The notes under the pieces are model-generated. The model was not told where the DNA came from. It did not search any database and worked only from the letters and a program-made list of their open reading frames with translations. From assembly GCA_937997635.1 (NCBI GenBank), contig CALLFA010000058.1:62001-126000 (forward strand): 64,000 nucleotides of DNA. The letters run 5' to 3'. The translations under genes were made by a program, and so were the position numbers. The DNA comes from an uncultured Saprospiraceae bacterium. GTDB taxonomy: Bacteria; Bacteroidota; Bacteroidia; Chitinophagales; Saprospiraceae. Shown here one piece after another: positions 22,575 to 31,869 of the stretch (the stretch's first letter is position 1; each line of letters starts with the position of its first letter).

Positions 22575-23510
22575 CTATAGGTCTATTTTTTTAGGAATGA
22601 ATTGTCTCAAATATTGATGACTTTGTACTAGCGAATCTATTCGTTTATCTAAAGAGCCTTCATAAGCTCGATCTTCTACTTCGACGCAGACAGGTCCAGT
22701 GTAGCCGATACTTGTTAAGTGAGAGAAAAATGTACCCCAATTGACATCGCCCATTCCTGGTAATTTAGGCGTATGCCATTCATTCGGCGGAGCCATTATA
22801 CCGACTTCATTTAGTCTGTTGTGGTCAATGCGAACATCTTTCGCATGAATGTGAAACAACTTCTCTTTAAAATCATGCATCGGTTTGATGTAATCCATGT
22901 GCTGCCAGATCATATGAGAAGGGTCATAATTGAGTCCAAAGTAGTCACTATCAATATCTGCAAACATTTGTCTCCAGATTTTTGGCGTCGTCGCTAGATT
23001 TTTACCTCCTGGCCATTCATCATCAGTGAATATCATTGGGCAATTTTCAATGCCTATGTGTATGCCTTTATCTGTGGCATGCATAATGATGTCGCTCCAT
23101 ATGGTTGTAAATCTTGACCAATTGTCAGCGACTGACTGAGTATGGTCTCTGCCGACAAATGTGTTTACGACTGAAATCTCCAACAGTGCTGCTGCATCTA
23201 TGACTTTTTTGATGTGCTCAACATAAATTGCAGATTCGTTTTCATCTGCGACAAGAGGATTCGGATAATAACCTAGACCGCTTATGGAGACATTATATTT
23301 TGTGCACAGACCATGAATCTCATCTGCCACAGAAGCATCCATAAGGTTGACATCAATGTGAGTGACACCAGCATATCTGCGAGTAGATTTTCCAATCGGC
23401 CAGCACATGACTTCGACACAATCATACCCAATCTTTGAAGCTATTTGGAGAACTCTTTCAAAGTTTTCATCTGGTAGAATCGCTGATACAAAACCTAATT
23501 GCATTGGCAC
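22575..23510 (-). CDS. Sugar phosphate isomerase/epimerase (xylose isomerase-like TIM barrel)
   Basis: [41 protein letters not shown]. Confidence 0.85.
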   Translation of the reverse strand: MPMQLGFVSAILPDENFERVLQIASKIGYDCVEVMCWPIGKSTRRYAGVTHIDVNLMDASVADEIHGLCTKYNVSISGLGYYPNPLVADENESAIYVEHIKKVIDAAALLEISVVNTFVGRDHTQSVADNWSRFTTIWSDIIMHATDKGIHIGIENCPMIFTDDEWPGGKNLATTPKIWRQMFADIDSDYFGLNYDPSHMIWQHMDYIKPMHDFKEKLFHIHAKDVRIDHNRLNEVGIMAPPNEWHTPKLPGMGDVNWGTFFSHLTSIGYTGPVCVEVEDRAYEGSLDKRIDSLVQSHQYLRQFIPKKIDL

Positions 23511-23564
23511 TTATTAGAATGAACAAGTTAAGCAATTACTCATGGTATCAAATTGCTTTAGATC

Positions 23565-23600
23565 AAAAAAAAAGGGACCTGATCCTGGCGATCTAGTCCC
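23565..23600 (-). terminator. Intrinsic terminator (minus strand)
   Basis: Minus strand GGGACTAGATCGCCAGGATCAGGTCCC followed by nine T. Confidence 0.7.
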
Positions 23601-23760
23601 TTGATTAAAATAAGTGTCGGTAACTTAATGTCCCCTGAGAACAGTAGGGATCACTCTACAATTCGTATTACTCAATCTGAGTGAGAATGATGATCCATAC
23701 CCCTTCCTAATATGAATCTATTCTGCATAAAACCGGAAAAATTACTTGCAGAATGACCCT
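23566..23760 (-). ncRNA. Candidate structured small RNA (unassigned)
   Basis: In a ~450-bp intergenic gap: perfect 8-bp hairpin arms (23720-23727/23747-23754), GGATCA/TGATCC arms enclosing ACTCA-GAT-TGAGT (23670-23682), and a poly-T terminator. No long ORF. Confidence 0.35.
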
Positions 23761-23968
23761 ATTGTTCCTGAGCACAATGATTTTTCTTGTCGGTCAATTC
23801 AAAAAGCGATTCATCCCAAAGTCTGAGAATGTTTAGGATGAACCACATGTTGAGCATAATGTATTAGAACTTTCGATAATAACTATCGATAGATCAAAAA
23901 TAGCACGAAAGATAAGATCATTTATGAAGGTAAAACCTAGTATTTGACATAGGGAAAACCCTAATAAA

Positions 23969-25765
23969 CTAGGTCAACAAAGGAATTGAGGTCTTTGTAG
24001 GAATGTGAATAATGACTGATGTGCCTCTTCCAGGAGCTGTATCAATGTTCAAATCTCCCTTCAACACATTCACTCTCGATTGCATAGAGTCTAAGCCAAG
24101 GCCTTTTTTTACCCAATTCATATTGAATCCTTTGCCATCATCTTCTACTTTGACGATGAGTTCATCCTCAGCTTTTGACAATTGGACATCCACTTCAGAG
24201 GCTTCTGCATGTTTGATTACATTGTTCAGCAGCTCTTGTATGATCCGATACAGGTTTAACTTCGTGTCATATTCCAGTTCTATGTCGCCTACATAGGTAT
24301 TGAAAGTCATGTCTACATTGGAGTTTGCATTGTATTTATTGATCAAATCTCTGATTGCAGCCTCAAGTCCTATTTTCTCTAGGGAAGCTGGTTTGAGATT
24401 TCTGGCTATTTCTCTCACTTCAGAACAAGCACCATCAATTAATTTATAAATGTGATGGAAAGGTCGATCGTCAGAGAGCTCTTCGTCCATGACCACATGT
24501 TCAAATTGAAGTTTTAATGCAGATAAAGTGCCACCAAGACTATCGTGCAAGTCACTGGCAATTCTGTTTCTTTCTGCTTCTTGACCTGCAACCATGGAGC
24601 TAAGACTTTGAATTTTCATATTGTTCTCTAGCTTGATGATTCGCTGTTTATCTATTTCTTCACGTTGATTAGAGATTAACGAATTGACTTTTAGTTTTTG
24701 ATTATAAAATCTTATGAGATAATAGATGGCTATAAAAGAAGCGAGTATGGCAAAACCTAAATAAAGGTTTAATTTGTTTCTTCTTGATACCCTGTCTAGC
24801 AGCTCGTTATTCTCTTGTTCGGAGTCGTTCAACTGCTCCTTATAAATCTTGCCTTCTTGTTTTTCAGCAGATTTATCTACAATAGCTTCCCCTTCTTGGT
24901 CTTTTATTTCTGTAAAAATGTCGATGTGTTTTTGGCTGTACTTTAGAGCAGATTCGTAGTTGCCAGTTTTTTGATGTGCTTCAGCTGATTTTTCATACAA
25001 TTTGACCTTTTGTCTACTGTCGGCAATGCTTAGACTTTCAATATAATTTATGTAGGAAATGGCTCCCTCCGGATTGTCAGTAATCAGATAATTAGTAATG
25101 ATGGAGAGAACGAGATCTGCGAGTAATTTGTCATCATCTTTATTATCGTCATCAAGATTAAAAAGCGAACAACTCAGATGGAAATCGTTGATATTGCTAA
25201 CCAATGCTTGTTTGGGCCTTGCAAAAGCAGCTATCTTACTGCCAAGTAATCGGCACTTTATCTGCATGAGCGTGTCAGTAGTTTCAGCACTTAATGTGGA
25301 TGCTTGTTTGATGTATGCTTCTGCTTTTTCATGTTCAAATTTGTCTTCATATAATTGTGCCAATACATAATTGGTGTGAATGATTTCCTTCTGATTGTTT
25401 TTTCTTTTAAAATAGTCAAGCGCTTCTTCGGCTTCACCTATGGCAAAATCCTTTTTGACATCTCTCTCATATAAGACTTCAGCATATTCAAGTCGACTTA
25501 GAAAGTAACCTGATGAATCTGGACAAAAGGTTAACAGTGATTGACTCTGATCCAAGTCAAGGAGAATATAGTATACGGCTGTACCATCTTTCCTACTTCT
25601 TGAAGCACGTTCGAGGTGTAAAGACCCACGATAGCAATAGTCAGTCGATTCTAATAAACGATCAATTTCTTCCTCAATCTGCTCTGTTGTCATTGCGTCC
25701 AGCTGTTGAGCAACGAGGTTTGAAAAAGTCAAAAAGACTGCGATTGTGGTTAGAATTATCCTCAT
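23969..25765 (-). CDS. TPR-containing sensor histidine kinase (HisKA_3/NarX type)
   Basis: ERNRIASDLHDSLGGTLSALKLQ; VKVEDDGKGFN; GLGLDSMQSRV. Confidence 0.92.
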   Translation of the reverse strand: MRIILTTIAVFLTFSNLVAQQLDAMTTEQIEEEIDRLLESTDYCYRGSLHLERASRSRKDGTAVYYILLDLDQSQSLLTFCPDSSGYFLSRLEYAEVLYERDVKKDFAIGEAEEALDYFKRKNNQKEIIHTNYVLAQLYEDKFEHEKAEAYIKQASTLSAETTDTLMQIKCRLLGSKIAAFARPKQALVSNINDFHLSCSLFNLDDDNKDDDKLLADLVLSIITNYLITDNPEGAISYINYIESLSIADSRQKVKLYEKSAEAHQKTGNYESALKYSQKHIDIFTEIKDQEGEAIVDKSAEKQEGKIYKEQLNDSEQENNELLDRVSRRNKLNLYLGFAILASFIAIYYLIRFYNQKLKVNSLISNQREEIDKQRIIKLENNMKIQSLSSMVAGQEAERNRIASDLHDSLGGTLSALKLQFEHVVMDEELSDDRPFHHIYKLIDGACSEVREIARNLKPASLEKIGLEAAIRDLINKYNANSNVDMTFNTYVGDIELEYDTKLNLYRIIQELLNNVIKHAEASEVDVQLSKAEDELIVKVEDDGKGFNMNWVKKGLGLDSMQSRVNVLKGDLNIDTAPGRGTSVIIHIPTKTSIPLLT

Positions 25766-25883
25766 AATGTAAAAATGATAGTAGATTCCAGAGTAAAATA
25801 TAGGGTATTCACTATATTTTTCGATAACAAGCTGTTATAAATTTAACAATTGAATTATTTTCATCCATTTAAAGAAACGCACC

Positions 25884-26540
25884 ATGATCAATATCCTTGT
25901 AGTTGATGACCATAAAATGTTTGTTGATGGACTCGAATCCATTCTTGAACATGAGGAGGATATCAACTTAAAACACAAGTGTTACACAGCAAGAGAAGTA
26001 TACACAGACAATAAGCTAGAAGAAGTGAATGTGGTCTTACTTGACATAAATTTGCCTGATCAAAGTGGTCTAGATGTGTGTAAAAACTTGATTAAGAATT
26101 ATAAAGGCATCAAGATTTTGGTCCTATCTATGTATGATGAGGAAAGTTACATCACAGAGATTCTAAAGAGTGGTGCGCTAGGGTATATCCTTAAAAATAC
26201 GGGACGAAAAGAACTCATTACAGCCATTCGTACTGTTGCTACTGGCAAAACATATTTCAGTGAAGCAGTCACAAAAACGATCATGAATGGCCTGATCAAT
26301 AAAACCAAAGAGGCCAAGAAAAGTGAAAAGGTCGTGCCCAAAATCACGCGCAGAGAAAGAGAAGTATTGTCTCTGATTATGGAACAAAATACCAATCAAG
26401 AAATAGCAAATAAACTATTCATTAGTCTAAAGACAGTGGAAGCCCATCGCAGCAATTTACTCTACAAGTTAAATGTAAGAAACACTGCAGGATTGGTTAA
26501 AACTGCAATCGAGAATAAATTGTTGGAGATTCCTGCTTAA
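25884..26540 (+). CDS. NarL/FixJ-type response regulator
   Basis: Receiver domain VVDDHKMF...VVLLDINLPDQSG; LuxR HTH EVLSLIMEQNTNQEIANKLFISLKTVEAHRSNL. Confidence 0.94.
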   Translation: MINILVVDDHKMFVDGLESILEHEEDINLKHKCYTAREVYTDNKLEEVNVVLLDINLPDQSGLDVCKNLIKNYKGIKILVLSMYDEESYITEILKSGALGYILKNTGRKELITAIRTVATGKTYFSEAVTKTIMNGLINKTKEAKKSEKVVPKITRREREVLSLIMEQNTNQEIANKLFISLKTVEAHRSNLLYKLNVRNTAGLVKTAIENKLLEIPA

Positions 26541-26702
26541 GGTCACTGCAGGCGTCCCGCCTCAGTACAAAAAAAGCATCCCGCCTCAGTACAAAAGCCA
26601 CTCGCTTCTGTCACTGTAGGCGACTCGCCTCAGTACACAAAAAGAGCCCAAGTCTTGGTCCAATAATGGCGTCCACCATTTCATTTAGATAAGCAAAAGC
26701 GC

Positions 26703-27233
26703 TTAATTATTTTTCCCTAATAATAGATCAATATCAGACATCAATCTATTGACTTCTACTTCATCCGTGCCATCAGCAAAGCTTCTGATGTGGCCATCTT
26801 TATCAACTAAAATAATATTGCCAGAATGACTAATGCCTCCAGGTTCATCATCATCTTCGGCAACTGCAACTAGATATTCTTCTGATAAATTCCATATGTC
26901 ATCTTTATCGCCAGTCAGGAAAAACCACTTTTCGTTATTGACTTCCAGATTTTCTGAGTATTCGGAAAGTCTTTTCACATTGTCTCGTTTAGGGTCTAAG
27001 GCAAACGACAGAAGTTTCAACGATTCTTTTTCAATATATTCGTCATGAATTCGAATCATCTGATTGATAACAATCGGACAAATTGTAGGGCAATTCGTAT
27101 AGAAGAAATCAGCTACATAAATGACATCTGATAATGAATCATTTGATATGCTAAGACTGTCCTGATTAACAAATTCAAATGCTGGAATTGTATGATAAAT
27201 CGTATCCGTCTGACTTATATCATGGAATCCCAA
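26703..27233 (-). CDS. SCO family (copper chaperone/thioredoxin-fold) protein; 5' end apparently frameshifted
   Basis: VADFFYTNCPTICPIVINQM CxxxC motif; SHSGNIILVDKDG. Upstream lipoprotein signal is in another frame. Confidence 0.88.
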   Translation of the reverse strand: MGFHDISQTDTIYHTIPAFEFVNQDSLSISNDSLSDVIYVADFFYTNCPTICPIVINQMIRIHDEYIEKESLKLLSFALDPKRDNVKRLSEYSENLEVNNEKWFFLTGDKDDIWNLSEEYLVAVAEDDDEPGGISHSGNIILVDKDGHIRSFADGTDEVEVNRLMSDIDLLLGKNN

Positions 27234-27645
27234 ATAGGGAAGGTCTTTCTTTGTTTGTATGAGTACAAGATGAAATGATCATCCCAACACTCAGAATGCA
27301 AATTTTTAAATTCAATTCATTCGATTTTGAATAAAGATAAATCATTATTGAGATTCAGTTTGAGTTGCTGAGTTAGTGTTTGTGTGCAAATTGAAAGCAA
27401 AAAGCTTAATTAAAAGATTTTTTAAGTGAAGTTAAAAATGGTGTTAATCTGCTTTTCTTACCTTGTGTGAACAGGAAAGTCCTGCAAGAGGGGAGAGGAG
27501 GGTTGCACTCAGTTAGTCAGTCCGGACAAGGACTGATATAGGAACTAAGGATGTTTTTAAAGGAGCAAAGATTGTAGATTTAGATGGTGCTACAATTCCT
27601 GGAGATCGAGGAAAAGCAGGAGAAAATATTACCTAAAAGTCAAAA

Positions 27646-28449
27646 TTGAAACCATACGTGTTTAAATACAAAGTTATTCTTATGGTAATTGCGATTACTT
27701 TAGTCGTATATCAGTTCTCTTCTCAAAAAAGAAAAGTCATTAACTCAAATGGAGAAACTACTATAGAGACAAAGAATTACTTTACAGGGAATGTGCAAGT
27801 ACAAATAAAAGATACTATGGGTGTCTTACTGCAAAAGTATAAAAGGGTAGATGGTAAAATTTCAGGAGAGCACTACACTTACTATGCTAATGGTTCAGAA
27901 AAAACAAAAACTAAATATAGAAATGGTGTTAAGAATGGAAGTCATAAGGAATATTTTCCTTCAAAAAATATAAAGAATGAGTTTAATTATAGGGATGGTA
28001 AAAAACACGGTAGATGTAAAACATTTAGTGAGAGTGGAACTTTGATGTTGGATAATTATTATTTTGACGGTGAATTAAATCTGTTGCAGTCATTTTATGA
28101 TACGGTTACCTCAAGATATATCCGTCCAGTTTTAGTGACTAAATTAGATACAATACCTAGACACCCTCCAAGCGAATTATCTATTTGTATACATAACGAA
28201 GTAATAGATGTGATAGGCGAAAATCTATATTTATTTTATGATTATGTAACCGTTGATGTCTGGGAAAGTGGTAAATTTGATTCTCCTAAAGATTCAATTA
28301 AAATTGAAAAAGAGTGTATACACTTTGATCTTCACATTACTCACCCTGGGAATTACAAACTTTTTTATTTTATTGATAAACCTCCTTTATATTTAGGAAA
28401 TGAAGGATTTGATTTTAGAGTTTTTAACACAGAAATTGAAGTAATATAG
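27646..28449 (+). CDS. Membrane-anchored MORN/YwqK-like repeat protein
   Basis: N-terminal TM; repeats KISGEHYTYYANGSEKTKTKYRNGVKNGSHKEYFPSKNIKNEFNYRDGKKHGRCKTF. Confidence 0.6.
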   Translation: MKPYVFKYKVILMVIAITLVVYQFSSQKRKVINSNGETTIETKNYFTGNVQVQIKDTMGVLLQKYKRVDGKISGEHYTYYANGSEKTKTKYRNGVKNGSHKEYFPSKNIKNEFNYRDGKKHGRCKTFSESGTLMLDNYYFDGELNLLQSFYDTVTSRYIRPVLVTKLDTIPRHPPSELSICIHNEVIDVIGENLYLFYDYVTVDVWESGKFDSPKDSIKIEKECIHFDLHITHPGNYKLFYFIDKPPLYLGNEGFDFRVFNTEIEVI

Positions 28450-28949
28450 TAGAGTTAGGTTTAAATTTTGTCTAACCAACTGAAATTAATGAATCTTTGA
28501 GTGTGCAATCACTAAAAAAGCTGGTGCTATAAGTCTAATATCAATGATAATGTCAAAGTTGGTACAGGGCAATTAGTGCCAAATGATATTTCAGATTAGA
28601 ACTTGATAATGTGTTTGATAGCACTCGTTACGATCTGTACTGAAGTGAGATATTGATGTTATTTCGAAAATATTTAAAAACTTTTTCCATTTTACCCATA
28701 ACTTTTTTGAAACTAAAGCTTCTATACAGAAATAGACTTAACTTAATGGAAGAGGGTGAAAACTATACTATGAGCCTCAAATATCGGATTCTGTCAGTTA
28801 TGTATGATATTAGATAAGAAATTGATAATGCTACATCAAGAGCTGAAGGGAATTATGGTTGCTATAATTTTGAAGCTGATTATGAACAGCACAATGTAGC
28901 CTCAAATGATTATTCAACAACATATAAGTATAGATCGAAACGAGGTGAT

Positions 28950-30596
28950 TTGACAAATTTGACACGTAATGCACCTTCTGGTCAAATAGATAGTTTAAGT
29001 TATACTTACAAATCTGGTAGTGCTCAGTTGAATAAAATTGTTGATATGGCAGTTGATGATAGGGAAAAAGGGTACACGAATGCCAATAACAGAATATATG
29101 AGCAGTGCGAAAATGGGTGTGTGACTTATGATCCCGAAAATAATGCTACTATCACAAGAGATCATTTAAACTTAATCACATCTATCACAATTCCAGATAG
29201 CAATGTGGTCATAAATAATTTTAGAGATGCGCAGGGACAATGGCATAGAAGAGAAATCGAAAGAGGGCATGTAAAAACGGTTATTGATAGAATTAATAAC
29301 GTTGAATTCAGGAATGGTAGTCTTAGCGTCATTCATCATGCTGATGGATACATCACCCCGGATTTTGGAGCAGCTTCTGAAGAACTATTTTTGACTGGAA
29401 CAAAGAATCATGTTTCAATAGAAGAAGCAGTTACTATCAATACAGACAGAACTCTTATTAGTGGTTTAGAACAAAATTGGGGACAAGAATCTGTAACAAT
29501 GCTTTGTGATTTTGAAGTCAAGCAAGGCGCTCAATTTTTAGCCGACATTAGACCAGTCGAAATAAAAGGCTTTCACTTAAATTATATCATCAGGGATCAT
29601 TTAGGTTCCCCTCGTGTGATCTTTTCAGATTTTAACAATAATAATTCTATATCAACAAATGAGGTCATTAGCGCACATGATTATTATCCATTTGGATTAG
29701 AATGGAAAGAAACGGCTTCATTCACTCAGCGATCTACAAATTCTCCATCAGACAGCTTAAATTTTAATCCTAATCCACCAATACAAGGCAGTCAATTTAA
29801 AAATGCCGCCACACCATTAGCAGCAGCGAGTATACCAAATTATCGAAATAGCTATACCGATCAGGAACTAATTCCGTTTTCTAATTATTTAGAGTTTGAC
29901 GCACGTACCTATCTGAAAGCAGCAGCGGTATTTGATGGACCAGATCCGATTAGTGATCAGTTCCCGCATGTACATTCTTATAATTATGCGGAGTTGAGTC
30001 CTGTGACTAATATTGATTTGTATGGGTTGCAAATGCAAAATGCATCGAAAGGGCAGCTTTTAAAGCATGGGCTTAAAGAGCTTGGAAAATCCTTATTTAA
30101 TGATGCTAGGCAATTATTGTCAAGTGTTTTTAAAGAAGGTAGTGCAAATGGAAATAGTAATGCGCTTGACCATTTATTTACAGATAAAGCTGTCACAATT
30201 CTTGGAAAATCTGGGAAGAATTCCGAAGGTTCGATTCAGCCGCCAAGTGGAGATGGATCGACTGTAATTATCGAATCAGATGAAATACTTGCTCCAGGAG
30301 CTGGTAATGGTACAAAAATGGGCAATCTAGCCCTTAAAATTTCAGATGATGCTGGAGAGATAACACAAGCTGCAATTTCTACAAAGAAAATAGTTGAGAA
30401 TCTATCAAAGTTTATAGTTAATAGCAGTGTAAGTACTGATGTTGGAATTGACACACAAAAAGTAGGTGGTGTTCGATTGATTGAGTATTCAAATGGAGAT
30501 CTAGATCTCATTCGAGATACCCAATTCATGCAAATACATACAGTAGTAAATACCTTTGGTGATACAGCTAGAATCATAACTCCTATCAAAAATTAA
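28950..30596 (+). CDS. Rhs-type protein, N-terminally truncated, with Rhs core and unique C-terminal region
   Basis: YIIRDHLGSPRVIFSD...AHDYYPFGLEW...FDARTYLKAAAVFDGPDPISDQ...YNYAELSPVTNIDLYGLQ. In-frame coding-like sequence continues upstream to about 28815 without an ATG. Confidence 0.75.
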   Translation: MTNLTRNAPSGQIDSLSYTYKSGSAQLNKIVDMAVDDREKGYTNANNRIYEQCENGCVTYDPENNATITRDHLNLITSITIPDSNVVINNFRDAQGQWHRREIERGHVKTVIDRINNVEFRNGSLSVIHHADGYITPDFGAASEELFLTGTKNHVSIEEAVTINTDRTLISGLEQNWGQESVTMLCDFEVKQGAQFLADIRPVEIKGFHLNYIIRDHLGSPRVIFSDFNNNNSISTNEVISAHDYYPFGLEWKETASFTQRSTNSPSDSLNFNPNPPIQGSQFKNAATPLAAASIPNYRNSYTDQELIPFSNYLEFDARTYLKAAAVFDGPDPISDQFPHVHSYNYAELSPVTNIDLYGLQMQNASKGQLLKHGLKELGKSLFNDARQLLSSVFKEGSANGNSNALDHLFTDKAVTILGKSGKNSEGSIQPPSGDGSTVIIESDEILAPGAGNGTKMGNLALKISDDAGEITQAAISTKKIVENLSKFIVNSSVSTDVGIDTQKVGGVRLIEYSNGDLDLIRDTQFMQIHTVVNTFGDTARIITPIKN

Positions 30597-31477
30597 TGAC
30601 TGATTCAAAAGTTAGATATGTTTTACTTACTATAACTATATGCTTGTTTTGTTACTTCGTAGCAAAATCGATATTTTTTCAATCCAATAGTTATACAGAT
30701 AACAATTACAGATATATTGTCAAATCAAACTTTTATACTGGAATTACCGCCGTTAAAAAATATGATAGAGTAGGGAAAAATCTCATAGAAGAATTTGAGC
30801 TAAACAAAGATTCAATGCTGATAAATAAGAATATTCACTATTTCGAAAATGGTAACATTTTTCAAGAACTTTCATACCAGCAAGGAAAATTACATGGACT
30901 ATATTCCATTTTTCATAAGAATGGAGTGCTAAAAAAGCAAGGGTTCAAATGCCAGGGTGAGAAAGTAGGTGAAGTATTTACATATAATGAAAATAGCGAG
31001 CTTGTAGATTATCGTTTTCTTCTTAATGATAGTACGGTAGTCTATACTAGAAAGTATGAAAACGTTGGTCAAGCAGAATATACATTTACGGATGAAATTG
31101 GAATCATTGTAGAAAACGAGATAAGTAATGGTAATTATACAGTAGAAATTTCGCTACCCCCAACAGATAGTATTTTCTTTCAAGACAGTCTTTATCTGGA
31201 ATATAGTCTGACTGATGAATTGTCAAATATTACTTTACAAAGAGCAGAATTGCCATTGATTTTAGAAGGGAGACTAGTAAATAATTCAAATAAGTACTTG
31301 TACTGCAAATTATTTGAAACAGTTAATAAACAAGCTATTTTGAGACACTCAATTATAGAAGTATTCCCACTAGATACTTTAAATTTAAGCTACTCTAGAA
31401 CGTATAATGTGTCTGAAGTTTATAGTTGTTTAAGAGAATATGAGAGAGAAAAGGGTCTAATTAAAGAGATGAAATAG
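30596..31477 (+). CDS. Membrane-anchored MORN/YwqK-like protein, translationally coupled to Rhs gene
   Basis: TAATG overlap with the Rhs gene; N-terminal TM VLLTITICLFCYFVA; HYFENGNIFQELSYQQGKLHGLYSIFHKNGVLKKQGF. Confidence 0.6.
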   Translation: MTDSKVRYVLLTITICLFCYFVAKSIFFQSNSYTDNNYRYIVKSNFYTGITAVKKYDRVGKNLIEEFELNKDSMLINKNIHYFENGNIFQELSYQQGKLHGLYSIFHKNGVLKKQGFKCQGEKVGEVFTYNENSELVDYRFLLNDSTVVYTRKYENVGQAEYTFTDEIGIIVENEISNGNYTVEISLPPTDSIFFQDSLYLEYSLTDELSNITLQRAELPLILEGRLVNNSNKYLYCKLFETVNKQAILRHSIIEVFPLDTLNLSYSRTYNVSEVYSCLREYEREKGLIKEMK

Positions 31478-31633
31478 TATATACTGCTAAGATTTAAGAT
31501 TTTTCTTTCTCAGACACAGTTACTTAAAATGGAAAGTATTATCTCAAGTGATGGACTCTAGTCGTTGGCAAATAAAATTCCACCTTCAAACACAAAAAAA
31601 GCCAGCACACATAATGTACTGGCTTTCAACACG

Positions 31634-31687
31634 TTAGTTCGTCGGGGTAGCAGGATTCGAACCTGCGACCCCCTGTTCCCAAAACAG
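31634..31687. repeat. attL: displaced 3' half of tRNA-Pro
   Basis: Identical to 43501-43554; the tRNA 5' half is absent here. Confidence 0.93.
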
Positions 31688-31811
31688 AATCCATCTATTT
31701 TCACGCTTTTTCTTTTATTCCTATATATATTCTAATTATCTTTATGTATGTTGATTTACAGGAAGTTGTGAGTCTATAATTCAGATTTTTATTTTCAGGT
31801 ATTTTCAAAAG

Positions 31812-31859
31812 TGTATGCAAATTGTATGCAAATTTTAAAAATGGCCTGATTTGCATACA
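31812..31859. promoter_or_regulatory. Left arm-type integrase-binding sites
   Basis: TGTATGCAAATT at 31812 and 31823 (11-bp phasing) plus inverted GATTTGCATACA at 31848-31859; same motif near attR. Confidence 0.65.
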
Positions 31860-31869
31860 AATACAGATA

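Noticed and set aside
16404-23510. Metabolic cluster (phosphatase, RDD, P450, thiolase, monooxygenase, thioesterase, isomerase) as a biosynthetic gene cluster
   Set aside because: No core biosynthetic enzyme (PKS, NRPS, terpene synthase); co-directional but heterogeneous housekeeping-type genes.
23969-26540. Divergent kinase/response-regulator pair as unusual
   Set aside because: Standard NarX/NarL-type arrangement; nothing exceptional visible.
31642-31687. tRNA-Pro-like sequence at attL as a second tRNA gene
   Set aside because: Only the 3' half is present; D-arm, 5' acceptor strand and 5' part of the anticodon arm are missing. It is the displaced att copy.
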